A DNA stretch of 64,000 nucleotides, from positions 1 to 64,000 of the forward strand of contig SFHC01000011.1 of assembly GCA_004555725.1 (NCBI GenBank). The letters run 5' to 3'. Below are positions 36,948 through 45,472 of the stretch, piece by piece (positions within the stretch are counted from its first letter, which is position 1; each line of letters starts with the position of its first letter). This DNA comes from [Eubacterium] saphenum. GTDB lineage: Bacteria; Bacillota; Clostridia; Peptostreptococcales; Anaerovoracaceae. Below the pieces are notes generated by a model. The model worked only from the letters and a program-made list of their open reading frames with translations, was not told the origin of the DNA and did no database searches. Position numbers and translations under genes: made by a program.

Positions 36948-37967
36948 ATGTCCAGCACCAAACAGAAAGTCATCGCCGTCTGCGGTCCGACGGCAGTCGG
37001 AAAAACCAAGTTTGCGATAGAGATTGCGAAACGGTTCGACGGAGAGATTGTATCCTGCGACTCCATGCAGCTCTATAAATACATGGACATCGGATCCGCC
37101 AAGCCTACACCGGAGGAGCAGGCGCAGGCCGTCCACCATCTCATTGACTGCATCGACCCGCGGGAACCGTTCTCAGCCGCAAAATACGCAAATCTTGCTA
37201 AAGAGAGTATCACGGACATTGCAGGAAGAGGAAAACTGCCGATTGTCGCAGGAGGAACCGGTCTGTATCTGGACGGGATTCTCTATGATCTGGATTTCAG
37301 CAGGCCGCCGGAGAATCCGAAGCGCCGGGAAGAACTTCGCGTTTTTACGGACGCACACGGAAATGAGGCACTGCATCAGGTTTTAAAAGAGAAAGATCCG
37401 CAGGCCGCTGCGCATATACATCCCAACAACGTCAAACGTGTGATCCGTGCAATTGAAATCGCTGAAAACGGCGGCAGATGGAGAGACTTTTCCGGGGAAC
37501 CGAAACGAAACCCTGATTATGACATCCTCCTGATCGGACTCTGCCGCGATCGCGCAGAGCTGTATGACCGGATCAACCGTCGAGTGGATCTTCTGCTACA
37601 GGCCGGACTGGTCGATGAGGTCCGCAGGCTCCTTCAAATGGGCCTGAAGGAAGAACACATCTCCATGAAGGGAATTGGATATAAGGAGATTATCAAATAT
37701 CTGAACGGCGAATATCCTCTGGATGAGGCGGCAGAATTAATCAAGAAAAACACGCGTCATTTTGCCAAGCGTCAGATGACCTGGTTCCGCCGCTATAAAG
37801 ATATGCACTGGGTGAATATCAGTACGTACAGCAGTGAGGAAGATTGCCTGACGGATCTGTTCCGGCAGGTAGACGCCTTGCTCGTTCAGCCTTTGTCCGG
37901 GTCAGGACCGGGTACAGAGGGAGAGAAAGGAGGAGCTCCGCGTGCAGAACGTAAAGATACACAATAA
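36948..37967 (+). CDS. miaA: tRNA dimethylallyltransferase
   Basis: 339 residues from ATG 36948, which has AAGGAAAGG 13 bases upstream. The open frame from 36897 lacks an RBS. P-loop GPTAVGKT, DSMQLYKYMDIGSAKP, DPREPFSAAKYA, GGTGLYLDG, and near the end MKGIGYKEI and TRHFAKRQMTWFRR. It isopentenylates A37 of tRNAs reading UNN codons. The last ~30 residues are a Gly/Ser-rich tail longer than usual. The stop lies 26 bp inside the following recombinase gene. Confidence 0.96.
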   Translation: MSSTKQKVIAVCGPTAVGKTKFAIEIAKRFDGEIVSCDSMQLYKYMDIGSAKPTPEEQAQAVHHLIDCIDPREPFSAAKYANLAKESITDIAGRGKLPIVAGGTGLYLDGILYDLDFSRPPENPKRREELRVFTDAHGNEALHQVLKEKDPQAAAHIHPNNVKRVIRAIEIAENGGRWRDFSGEPKRNPDYDILLIGLCRDRAELYDRINRRVDLLLQAGLVDEVRRLLQMGLKEEHISMKGIGYKEIIKYLNGEYPLDEAAELIKKNTRHFAKRQMTWFRRYKDMHWVNISTYSSEEDCLTDLFRQVDALLVQPLSGSGPGTEGEKGGAPRAERKDTQ

Positions 37968-39105
37968 AACAGACAAACCGGATAACGTCGTAGAAAAGGA
38001 AAAGGAGTTGTTTCTTGAGAGCGAACGGATTGAGAAACAGCTGCCGCCGTGGATGCGCGGATTCTTTATTTATCTGCGCGGAAATGTGCTGCCCGCGACG
38101 CAGCTCGCCTATCTGCAGGACATCCACTTCTTTTTCCAGTATTTGGTTTTTGCAGCGGAAATGACAGAGGACAAGGATACGTCTGCAGTGACGCTGGAGG
38201 AATTCCGGAAAATCCGCGCGCAGGATGTAAATGAATTTCTGAACTGGTGCCGGCAATATAAGGTCCGGCACGGCGATCATACATATATTTACGAGAACGG
38301 CAATTATTCGCTCGCGCGCAAGAAGTCTTCACTTTCTGTGCTGTTCAAGCAGCTGTACCGCGACGGGCTCCTGGAAAAGAACATTACGGACGGGTTCAAC
38401 CCGATTCGGGTGCAGAAGGCCGGGGAACATGAAGTCAAGGCGCTGAACGATGATGAGGTTATGGTCATGCTGGACGCAGTGACGACCGGCGAGGGCCTGA
38501 CGACCCACGAGAAGAGCTACTGGGAGAAGACAAAGAAAAGGGACAAGGCGATTCTGGTTCTGTTTCTGACTTACGGACTGCGGCTCAGCGAACTGCAGCA
38601 GCTGAATGTCAGCTCCTTTAATTTTGACCGCGGCGAGTTTAAAATCTACAGGAAGCGTGGAAAAGAATCGGTGATGCCTCTGAACCGCTCCGCTGAGGAA
38701 GTAATCCGGGAGTATCTGAATGAGGAACGTCCGGACGATGAACTTCTTGAAGAACACGACCGCGACGCTCTGTTTCTGTCACTGCAGAATCACCGCATGA
38801 CCTCACGCCAGATCCGGACCTGCGTGAAGAAATACACATCAATTGCCATGCATACAAGCCGCCGTACAGGCTACAGTCCGCATAAGCTGCGCGCAACAGC
38901 AGCGACGAGTCTGATCGGCCGCGGAAACTCCATCTATGACGTTGCGGCGCTGCTGGATCACGATCAGGTGACGACGACCCAGCTCTACGCCCGCCGGAAG
39001 GAACACGTCCGCCGGGATTTGGTAAAAGGCATGGAGTGGGAAGAAGAGCGCAGAGAGTCAGAGGAGTATGCGCACCGCGCAGATCGCGATGAGTTGACAA
39101 AATAA
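37942..39105 (+). CDS. Tyrosine recombinase (XerC/D-like)
   Basis: 387 residues from GTG 37942, with AAAGGAGG upstream and a 26-bp overlap with miaA. An N-terminal SAM-like DNA-binding domain (~35-150) is followed by the catalytic domain with every active-site residue: R214 (YGLRLSEL), K241, H314/R317 (HKLRATAAT), H340 (LLDHDQ), Y349 (QLYAR). It should cut and rejoin DNA through a 3'-phosphotyrosine. Its position inside a housekeeping operon, without phage genes around, argues for a vertically inherited Xer-type role rather than a prophage integrase. Likely co-translated with miaA. Confidence 0.9.
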   Translation: MQNVKIHNKTDKPDNVVEKEKELFLESERIEKQLPPWMRGFFIYLRGNVLPATQLAYLQDIHFFFQYLVFAAEMTEDKDTSAVTLEEFRKIRAQDVNEFLNWCRQYKVRHGDHTYIYENGNYSLARKKSSLSVLFKQLYRDGLLEKNITDGFNPIRVQKAGEHEVKALNDDEVMVMLDAVTTGEGLTTHEKSYWEKTKKRDKAILVLFLTYGLRLSELQQLNVSSFNFDRGEFKIYRKRGKESVMPLNRSAEEVIREYLNEERPDDELLEEHDRDALFLSLQNHRMTSRQIRTCVKKYTSIAMHTSRRTGYSPHKLRATAATSLIGRGNSIYDVAALLDHDQVTTTQLYARRKEHVRRDLVKGMEWEEERRESEEYAHRADRDELTK

Positions 39106-39183
39106 AAATATGGAAAACCGATTCTCCGCAAGGAGTTTCAGGGATAATTTCTGAAAATGAGAAGAGGGAAGGAAACACACATC

Positions 39184-40527
39184 ATGACAGAGATAAAAAG
39201 AGAAGAGAGGGTAAGCCGTGAAGGCATGCGCGCGGCAGTTGATCACATGCTGAAGACCAATTTTGATATGGACCCGCGCGCGGTCGACCTTACAGAAGCC
39301 GCGGCAAAGAAGGTACAGGAGCGTTTCCAGACACTTGACCGCATCCGGGAATACAATCAGTACAAGGTCGTTGCGGCGTTCCAGAAAAATAATATCAGCG
39401 ATATGCACTTTAACTGGAACACCGGATACGGATACGACGATCCTGGCAGAGAGGGCATTGAAAAAGTTTATGCCGACGTATTCCATACAGAAGCTGCATT
39501 AGTCCGCACACAGATCGTCAACGGCACACACGCGCTGGCAATCACCCTCCAGGGCATTCTGCGCCCGGGGGATGAAGTGATCTACTGCAGCGGCGGTCCG
39601 TACGACACCCTCGAGGACGTCATCGGTATCCGCGGAGAGGGCATGGGATCGCTCAAGGACTTTGGAATTACCTACGATCAGGTCGATCTCCTGGAAGACG
39701 GCAGCATTGACCTGGAAGGTGTCAAAAAAGCCATCAAGCCAAACACCAGAATGTGCTGCATCCAGAGATCGACCGGGTACTCCTGGCGCAAGGCGATCGG
39801 CATCGACCAGGTCCGCGCATTCAATGAGGCGGTGCATTCCGTCAACCCTGAAATCATTACCATGGCGGATAACTGCTACGGAGAATTTCTGGATATCCTG
39901 GAACCGACCGACGTCGGGACGGACATTATGGCTGGATCACTGATCAAGAATCCGGGCGGTGGACTGGCGCTCTCCGGAGGGTATGTTGTCGGAAAGAAAG
40001 ATCTGGTAGACCGTATATCATACCGGTTAACCTGTCCGGGCATCGGCGGAGAATGCGGACTGATGTTCGGACAGTCACGCACGATTCTGCAGGGCCTGTT
40101 TGAGGCGCCTGCCGTGACGGTAAATGCAGCAAAAGGGGCAATCCTCTGCGGTCAGGTCTATCACGACCTGGGCTATGATATCTGCCCGTCGCTTGACGAC
40201 GTCCGCAGCGACATTATCCAGAGCATCAAACTGGGATCTCCGGAGGCCGTTGTCGCGTTCTGCCAGGGCGTACAGGCAGCGGCAGCGGTTGACTCTTATG
40301 TTTCTCCTGAGCCATGGGATATGCCGGGATATGAAGACCAGGTTGTCATGGCTGCAGGCGCATTTGTTCAGGGTTCTTCTATCGAGCTGTCCGCGGACGC
40401 GCCGATCCGCCCGCCGTATATTGTCTACTTCCAGGGCGGTCTGACCTATGAACACTCCAAACTCGGGGTTATGATGTCACTGAGCCGCCTGCTCAGTGAC
40501 GGCCTGATTCAGGGGAAAACCCGGTAA
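39184..40527 (+). CDS. ynbB: YnbB-type PLP protein (methionine gamma-lyase family)
   Basis: 447 residues from ATG 39184 with GGGAAGGA 11 bases upstream. An in-frame ATG at 39157 has no RBS. Fold type I PLP enzyme of the YnbB/aluminium-resistance family: VNGTHALAITLQGILRPGDE at the cofactor phosphate site, DNCYGEFLD, and GSLIKNPGGGLALSGGYV, where the lysine binds PLP. The reaction in vivo is unknown; members are annotated as Cys/Met gamma-lyase-like. In many Firmicutes it lies near miaA and glnR. Here it closes the miaA-recombinase operon. Confidence 0.88.
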   Translation: MTEIKREERVSREGMRAAVDHMLKTNFDMDPRAVDLTEAAAKKVQERFQTLDRIREYNQYKVVAAFQKNNISDMHFNWNTGYGYDDPGREGIEKVYADVFHTEAALVRTQIVNGTHALAITLQGILRPGDEVIYCSGGPYDTLEDVIGIRGEGMGSLKDFGITYDQVDLLEDGSIDLEGVKKAIKPNTRMCCIQRSTGYSWRKAIGIDQVRAFNEAVHSVNPEIITMADNCYGEFLDILEPTDVGTDIMAGSLIKNPGGGLALSGGYVVGKKDLVDRISYRLTCPGIGGECGLMFGQSRTILQGLFEAPAVTVNAAKGAILCGQVYHDLGYDICPSLDDVRSDIIQSIKLGSPEAVVAFCQGVQAAAAVDSYVSPEPWDMPGYEDQVVMAAGAFVQGSSIELSADAPIRPPYIVYFQGGLTYEHSKLGVMMSLSRLLSDGLIQGKTR

Positions 40528-40658
40528 GCAATAGCCCCGGGCATCCAGCATCGGACGCATAACTCAATAATCCACTCCACGACGTGGTATAATCTATGTA
40601 GAAGTAAAAGAGAGTTTTCACATTCGGCATGTTCGAAATTAAGAATGAAGGTGACTGA

Positions 40659-41465
40659 ATGATGCTGAATTCAGAGGACAAAGATAATCGCAGCAAAAAG
40701 AGCGCGCAGAAACCGTCCGCACGGGAAGAAAAAGATCCGTCCGATCCGCCGCTTCCGCAGCCGCTGAGCGGACGGAGAAAAGCCGCCGCAATCCTGAAGA
40801 TGCTGATTCTTATCGGCATTATTGTCGGGATACCGGCATATATTCTTTTCTGTCAGAGACATATCCTGACAGATATGAAATCGTTTTCTACCATTGTCGG
40901 CTACCTGAGAACATACAAGAAAGAGAGTTTTCTGCTGTATCTGGCCGCACAGATTCTGCAGATCTTAATCAGTTTTCTTCCGGGAGAAGTCTTTCAGTTT
41001 GCGGCAGGGTACCTGTTCGGCGTTATACCGGGCCTGATCCTGTCCGTGATCGGCGCAGCGCTGGGAACGCTGATTACATTCTATGTGGCAAAATTTCTGG
41101 GTGAGGACGCGCTTGCTCTGTTTATTAAGCCGGAGAATCTGATCAAATACAGGAAGATGATGAACAGCGAGCGGGCATACATAGCCGTATTTCTGGTCTA
41201 CCTGATCCCGGGAACCCCAAAGGATATCTGCTGTTACATCGCAGGAATCTCGAACATGAAGACTCGTCCATTTATTTTACTATCTCTGGCCGGAAGAGTA
41301 CCGGGGATGATCGGAAGTCTGATTTTCGGTGCGATGTATATGGACCGGAATTATAAAGTGATGGTTGTTCTGGGCGTTGTTGTTATGGCGATTGTCCTTA
41401 TTTGCCTGATAAAAAGAAAAGATTTAAACCGCTTCATTGACCGCCTGTACCAGAAGATTTCATAA
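40659..41465 (+). CDS. TVP38/TMEM64 family membrane protein
   Basis: 268 residues. A charged, Pro-rich cytoplasmic N-terminus (1-45) is followed by ~5 membrane segments. The family core LPGEVFQFAAGYLFG (about 108-122) and GTLITFYVAKFLGED are clear, with LIPGTPKD in the later re-entrant region. DedA/VTT-superfamily proteins of this kind are thought to scramble or flip lipids; the bacterial role is uncertain. Upstream there is TGGTATAAT (40585-40593). RBS GAAGGTGA. Terminator at 41525. Confidence 0.88.
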   Translation: MMLNSEDKDNRSKKSAQKPSAREEKDPSDPPLPQPLSGRRKAAAILKMLILIGIIVGIPAYILFCQRHILTDMKSFSTIVGYLRTYKKESFLLYLAAQILQILISFLPGEVFQFAAGYLFGVIPGLILSVIGAALGTLITFYVAKFLGEDALALFIKPENLIKYRKMMNSERAYIAVFLVYLIPGTPKDICCYIAGISNMKTRPFILLSLAGRVPGMIGSLIFGAMYMDRNYKVMVVLGVVVMAIVLICLIKRKDLNRFIDRLYQKIS

Positions 41466-41524
41466 TTTCCGGAATGAAATTGTAGCTGACGCACAAAACA
41501 AATTCTCTTATCCTTTCAATCCGC

Positions 41525-41568
41525 AAGAATGTATCTGTCTTTACACTGCAGATATGTTCTTTTTATTT
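41525..41568 (+). terminator. Terminator after the TVP38 gene
   Basis: AAGAATGTATCTG pairs with CAGATATGTTCTT (two wobbles), then TTTTATTTCT. The rest of 41466-41762 is AT-rich with no gene apart from the promoter at 41695. Confidence 0.7.
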
Positions 41569-41694
41569 CTCGATTTTCTGCAATTCTTTTACTGCAACAT
41601 GTAATATTCATCCATATTCTCAGATATTCATACTATGCATCCAATAAAATACAAATATCAGAGCAATAATTGAACAGAATTTTCCACAAAGGGA

Positions 41695-41723
41695 TTGAAA
41701 AATATTTGTGCCTATCTTATAAT
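41695..41723 (+). promoter_or_regulatory. Strong promoter of the second symporter
   Basis: TTGAAA, 17 bp, TATAAT: near consensus, 40 bases before the ATG. Confidence 0.75.
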
Positions 41724-41762
41724 AAAGACAGCTTTTTTAATGATCGGACAAAAGGAGGGCAT

Positions 41763-43148
41763 ATGGCTAATTTTATTGCAAAGGCTGACTCTTTCGTCTG
41801 GGGATGGTGGATGATTATCCTCCTGCTGGGAACTCATATTTTTATGACGATTCGTACAAGATTCATCCAGAGAAAGACAATCGGCAAAGGAATTAAGTTA
41901 TCCGTTACGGCGGACCCTGATTCAGAAGGTGAGGTTTCACAGTTCGGCGCGCTGGCAACTGCGCTGGCTGCGACAATCGGTACCGGAAATATCGTCGGTG
42001 TAGGAACCGCGATTGCTCTGGGCGGACCTGGAGCAGTGCTCTGGTGCTGGCTGACCGGTGTATTCGGAATCGCAACCAAGTACTCTGAATCCCTTATCGC
42101 TGTAAAGTACAGAGTAAAGACGTCTGACGGACGTATGCAGGGCGGCGCGATGTACGCACTGTCCCGCGGGCTGAAATGGAAGACCTTCGGTAAGATCGCC
42201 GGCATGTGCTTCGCAGTGTTCGCAGGCTGCGCATCTTTCGGAATCGGCTGTGCAACACAGGTTAACGCTATTGCGACTGTCGCGCATGAGAATTTCCATG
42301 TTCCGTATCTGGCTGTCGGAATTGTCGTTTCTGTACTGACCGCCATCGTAATCTTCGGAGGAATCAAGGCTATCGCATCGGTATGTGAGAGACTCGTTCC
42401 GTTCATGGCGATCTTCTATGTTGCAGGATGCATCATCATCCTCTGCATGAACCACGCATTCCTGATCCCGGCACTGAAAGCCATCTTCTCACTGGCATTC
42501 ACCAAAGGATCTGTAGCAGGCGGACTCGTCGGAGGCGGAATCCGCTACGCTATGCAGTACGGAGTTGCAAGAGGTCTGTTCTCAAACGAGTCCGGACTCG
42601 GATCTGCTCCTATCGCTGCAGCTGCTGCACGGACCAAGAACCCGGTTCGTCAGGCGCTCGTTTCTTCAACCGGAACATTCTGGGATACCGTCGTAATTTG
42701 TGCAATGACCGGACTGGTACTGGTTTCCACAATTATGAAGAACCCGGATATCAACATGAAGAATGTTGAAAACGGAGGCGTGCTGACATCACTGGCATTT
42801 GCCCAGATCCCGGTTCTCGGACCGATCATCCTGACACTCGGAATCATCACATTCGCTTACTCCACAATCCTCGGATGGGCTTACTATGGAGAGCGCTGTG
42901 TTGAGTATGTCGGCGGCCGAAAGCTGCTTGTTCCATACAGAATTCTGTACTGTGTAGTAGCATGCATCGCTCCGGTTGTCGCACTGGATACCGTATGGCA
43001 GGTGGCTGATATTCTGAACGCACTGATGGCAATCCCGAACCTGATTGCAGTACTGCTTCTGTCGGGTGTCATTGTTCAGGAAACCAAGAAATACATCAAC
43101 GATCTGGACGCAATGGATGAAACACCAATTCCGATCGTCGATAAATAA
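41763..43148 (+). CDS. Alanine/glycine:cation symporter (AGCS), second copy
   Basis: 461 residues from ATG 41763, with AAAGGAGGG 4 bases upstream. The in-frame start at 41670 lies before the promoter -10 and is rejected. AGCS signatures: ALATALAATIGTGNIVGVGT and GLFSNESGLGSAPIAAAAA. About 10 helices. Distinct from the 11994 copy, particularly in the loops, so a different amino-acid preference is likely. It is followed by a terminator and then a PucR-type regulator in the same direction, suggesting substrate-linked control. Confidence 0.93.
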   Translation: MANFIAKADSFVWGWWMIILLLGTHIFMTIRTRFIQRKTIGKGIKLSVTADPDSEGEVSQFGALATALAATIGTGNIVGVGTAIALGGPGAVLWCWLTGVFGIATKYSESLIAVKYRVKTSDGRMQGGAMYALSRGLKWKTFGKIAGMCFAVFAGCASFGIGCATQVNAIATVAHENFHVPYLAVGIVVSVLTAIVIFGGIKAIASVCERLVPFMAIFYVAGCIIILCMNHAFLIPALKAIFSLAFTKGSVAGGLVGGGIRYAMQYGVARGLFSNESGLGSAPIAAAAARTKNPVRQALVSSTGTFWDTVVICAMTGLVLVSTIMKNPDINMKNVENGGVLTSLAFAQIPVLGPIILTLGIITFAYSTILGWAYYGERCVEYVGGRKLLVPYRILYCVVACIAPVVALDTVWQVADILNALMAIPNLIAVLLLSGVIVQETKKYINDLDAMDETPIPIVDK

Positions 43149-43166
43149 TCAAACATGTTAACGCTG

Positions 43167-43205
43167 AACACTGCAGGCGGCAATCACGCTTGCAGTGTTT
43201 TTTTG
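43167..43205 (+). terminator. Rho-independent terminator
   Basis: AACACTGCA pairs with TGCAGTGTT, with GC/GC inside, then seven T. Confidence 0.88.
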
Positions 43206-43245
43206 AAACAGAAGTCATAATTGTGGATAGAGAGCAAGGTGAACT

Positions 43246-44898
43246 ATGGGAATTCAAGTACAACATCTTCTGAATCTGGAATACTTTCAGGATTTTCATG
43301 TGCTTGCAGGAAGAAACGGCCTGCAGCGTGAAGTGCAGGGAATCGTCACTGTCGATACCCCTGACGCGTTCCAGTGGATGACCGGGAAAGAACTCGTGCT
43401 GGCAACTGGATATGTGTTCCAGAAAGAGCCGCAGTGCCTGCGAGATGCTTTCCGGGATGGAAATATTACCAACTGCGCAGCGATGATGATACAGCGGGGG
43501 CATTACCTGAACAACCTTCCGGAGGATACTGTTCAGAAATTTGAGGAGCTCGGAATTCCCCTGATTTCTATGCCTTATTACGTCAGCTTCCAGGATGTTG
43601 CAAGCCAGATTACGACCGCAGTAATCGACCGGTCATTCCGTGACTTTGGCGTTGTCGATTCGATCTCCGAACCGGAAGACAGCGATTCTTATAAGCAGCG
43701 GAAAGTCCTTCACATTCTGAAAGCTCTCGAGAAAGAAACCCATTTCCCGACCATGCTCTATGATATCCGGTCTGACCAGGCATATTACAGCTCGGAGAAT
43801 TTCCAGAAAGAAGTGACGTCTTTCGGCCTGGAAATTCCGGATTTCTGGAAGCCGGGCATTCCGTTTACGCGGCACCTCATCTGCGATTACATGAACATGG
43901 AGCGTTTTCGCATCATCAATGAGGATATGGGGAAAAAACCGCGCTTCAGCTGGATCACAACACCGATCAGTGTAAATGGAATCACCGAGGCTTATCTGGT
44001 TCTTGTTGAATCCAGAGACTTCATCGACCATTATGATGAATTGTCCATGCGTACGGCATATTTGATCCTGCAGCAGCTTTACGAGACGCTCTACGTCGGG
44101 CAGAACGTCGGAAGCGCCGGATTTGAGAATTTCATACGCGCCCTGCTGGATAACAGCAGCATTGATCGTGATCAGCTGATCTATCAGGCAAATACCCAGG
44201 GCGTCTCTCTAAACGATGATTATATCTTTATCTACTTCAGACAGACAAATCATGATATCTGTGCCAAGAACGCCCGCCCGGTATTCCTGGACGCGCTGAA
44301 TACATCTTCCATTCATCGTTCTGCGCGGCTTGCATTTCTGGGAGAAAACGAAGGTATTATCCTTCTTTCATCAGAAGGGTGCAATCTTCCGTTTGATACA
44401 TCCGGAAGAATTGATCAGACCTCTCTGGAATCTGGAATTCATCATTTCCAGGAGATTGTCAAGGAACACATCCCGGAAGCCGAACTTTGCTACAGCACCG
44501 TGCGGGAAAAACATCCGCTTGCCGAACTGAAGGACAACATCCAGAAATGTCTGGACGTTCTGCATATGGGCAAGATCATCTTCCCGGATAAATACATCTG
44601 GGATTACGATGAACTCGGTCCTCTCGCATGGATTCGCATCCCGGAGAAAGATCTTGCGGAAATGGAAGCGTATTACCGCGAACTTTCGAAAGATGAAAAG
44701 AACGAGGAGACGCTGCACACGCTGAAAGTATATCTGGAAAACAACATGAACTTCAGCCTGACGGCGAAGAAGCTGGACGTCCATATCAACACGGTGCGGA
44801 GCCGGATTTCCCGCGCTGAGGAACTGGTTCCGATCGACTGGAACGATTACGTTTCCCGCATTAAAACTCAGCTTTTGCTGCAGTTTATTCATCTTTAA
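43246..44898 (+). CDS. PucR family transcriptional regulator
   Basis: 550 residues. The N-terminal PucR domain (~10-130) has VQGIVTVDTPDAFQWMTGKE and LVLATGYVF. The middle is a GAF-like region of about 250 residues. The C-terminal HTH_30 (~485-545) has LEVYL-type helix YLENNMNFSLTAKKLDVHIN and TVRSRISRAEEL. PucR proteins activate purine or amino-acid catabolic genes in response to nitrogen compounds. Its place 97 bp after an AGCS symporter suggests it controls that transporter (inference). The RBS is AAGGTGA. Confidence 0.9.
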   Translation: MGIQVQHLLNLEYFQDFHVLAGRNGLQREVQGIVTVDTPDAFQWMTGKELVLATGYVFQKEPQCLRDAFRDGNITNCAAMMIQRGHYLNNLPEDTVQKFEELGIPLISMPYYVSFQDVASQITTAVIDRSFRDFGVVDSISEPEDSDSYKQRKVLHILKALEKETHFPTMLYDIRSDQAYYSSENFQKEVTSFGLEIPDFWKPGIPFTRHLICDYMNMERFRIINEDMGKKPRFSWITTPISVNGITEAYLVLVESRDFIDHYDELSMRTAYLILQQLYETLYVGQNVGSAGFENFIRALLDNSSIDRDQLIYQANTQGVSLNDDYIFIYFRQTNHDICAKNARPVFLDALNTSSIHRSARLAFLGENEGIILLSSEGCNLPFDTSGRIDQTSLESGIHHFQEIVKEHIPEAELCYSTVREKHPLAELKDNIQKCLDVLHMGKIIFPDKYIWDYDELGPLAWIRIPEKDLAEMEAYYRELSKDEKNEETLHTLKVYLENNMNFSLTAKKLDVHINTVRSRISRAEELVPIDWNDYVSRIKTQLLLQFIHL

Positions 44899-44916
44899 TT
44901 AACCTCAGGGCATAGA

Positions 44917-44958
44917 CTTTCCAGACGCACGTCATCATCTGAACCTGCGTCTGGAAAG
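44917..44958. repeat. Perfect inverted repeat after the PucR gene
   Basis: CTTTCCAGACGCA and TGCGTCTGGAAAG, 16-base loop, no T run. It may stabilise the 3' end or assist termination at the next hairpin. Confidence 0.55.
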
Positions 44959-45011
44959 CCGCAGACAGCATCAGTAAACAGCAGCGATATACATAACCGA
45001 AATCATAACAG

Positions 45012-45063
45012 AGAAGAAGCCGTGATGCCAGGACAGGGGACTGGCGTCACGGCTTCTTCTTTC
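45012..45063. terminator. Bidirectional terminator
   Basis: AGAAGAAGCCGTGA pairs exactly with TCACGGCTTCTTCT, with GCCAG/CTGGC inside. It lies between the converging PucR and LysM genes. Confidence 0.8.
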
Positions 45064-45085
45064 AGTTTACCTAAAGGGCGTTGGC

Positions 45086-45406
45086 TTACTTACATGTTTT
45101 CGGGATGTGCAGAGTCTGCCCAACTGTCAGATCGCCCCCGGATTGAAGATGGTTGATCCTGCAAATCTCCTGAATATAGGGGCGGATATCTCTTTTTTCC
45201 TGTACATGAGCGGATGCGATGCTCCACAGTGTATCGCCGGACTGAACCTCGACTGTCTGATACGCAGTTTGGCCGCCGCCTGCATTTTCTCCCGCAGCAT
45301 CAGCAGGAAGCGCAGAAGTCAGCAGAAGCGCAGTCCCTAAGAGAAGGACGGTAATAAACAACACGAACCGGGTCTTAGAAACAATCCTAATCTTTTTCAT
45401 CTTCAT
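45086..45406 (-). CDS. yneA: YneA-like LysM protein, putative SOS cell-division inhibitor
   Basis: 106 residues from ATG 45406, with GGAGG 6 bases upstream; a start 2 codons later is possible. An N-terminal membrane/signal helix (12-32, LPADA cleavage-like) is followed by a short Gly/Ala linker and one LysM domain (51-102: VQSGDTLWSIA ... LTVGQTLHIP). Size and layout match Bacillus YneA, which halts division during DNA damage. The promoter contains two LexA-type boxes, strengthening the call. Unlike in Bacillus, lexA is not adjacent. A generic LysM cell-wall protein is the alternative. Confidence 0.75.
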   Translation of the reverse strand: MKMKKIRIVSKTRFVLFITVLLLGTALLLTSALPADAAGENAGGGQTAYQTVEVQSGDTLWSIASAHVQEKRDIRPYIQEICRINHLQSGGDLTVGQTLHIPKTCK

Positions 45407-45416
45407 CACGCACCTC

Positions 45417-45472
45417 CGAACAAATGTTTTCTTCGATACCCTTATATTATCAAAACACATGTTCGATGTCAA
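45417..45472 (-). promoter_or_regulatory. SOS promoter: two LexA boxes
   Basis: On the minus strand: TTGACA (45467-45472), 17-bp spacer, TAATAT (45444-45449). CGAACATGTGTTTT (45452-45465) sits in the spacer and AAAACATTTGTTCG (45417-45430) downstream. Both fit the Gram-positive LexA consensus CGAACnnnnGTTCG in one half and partly in the other. Confidence 0.72.
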
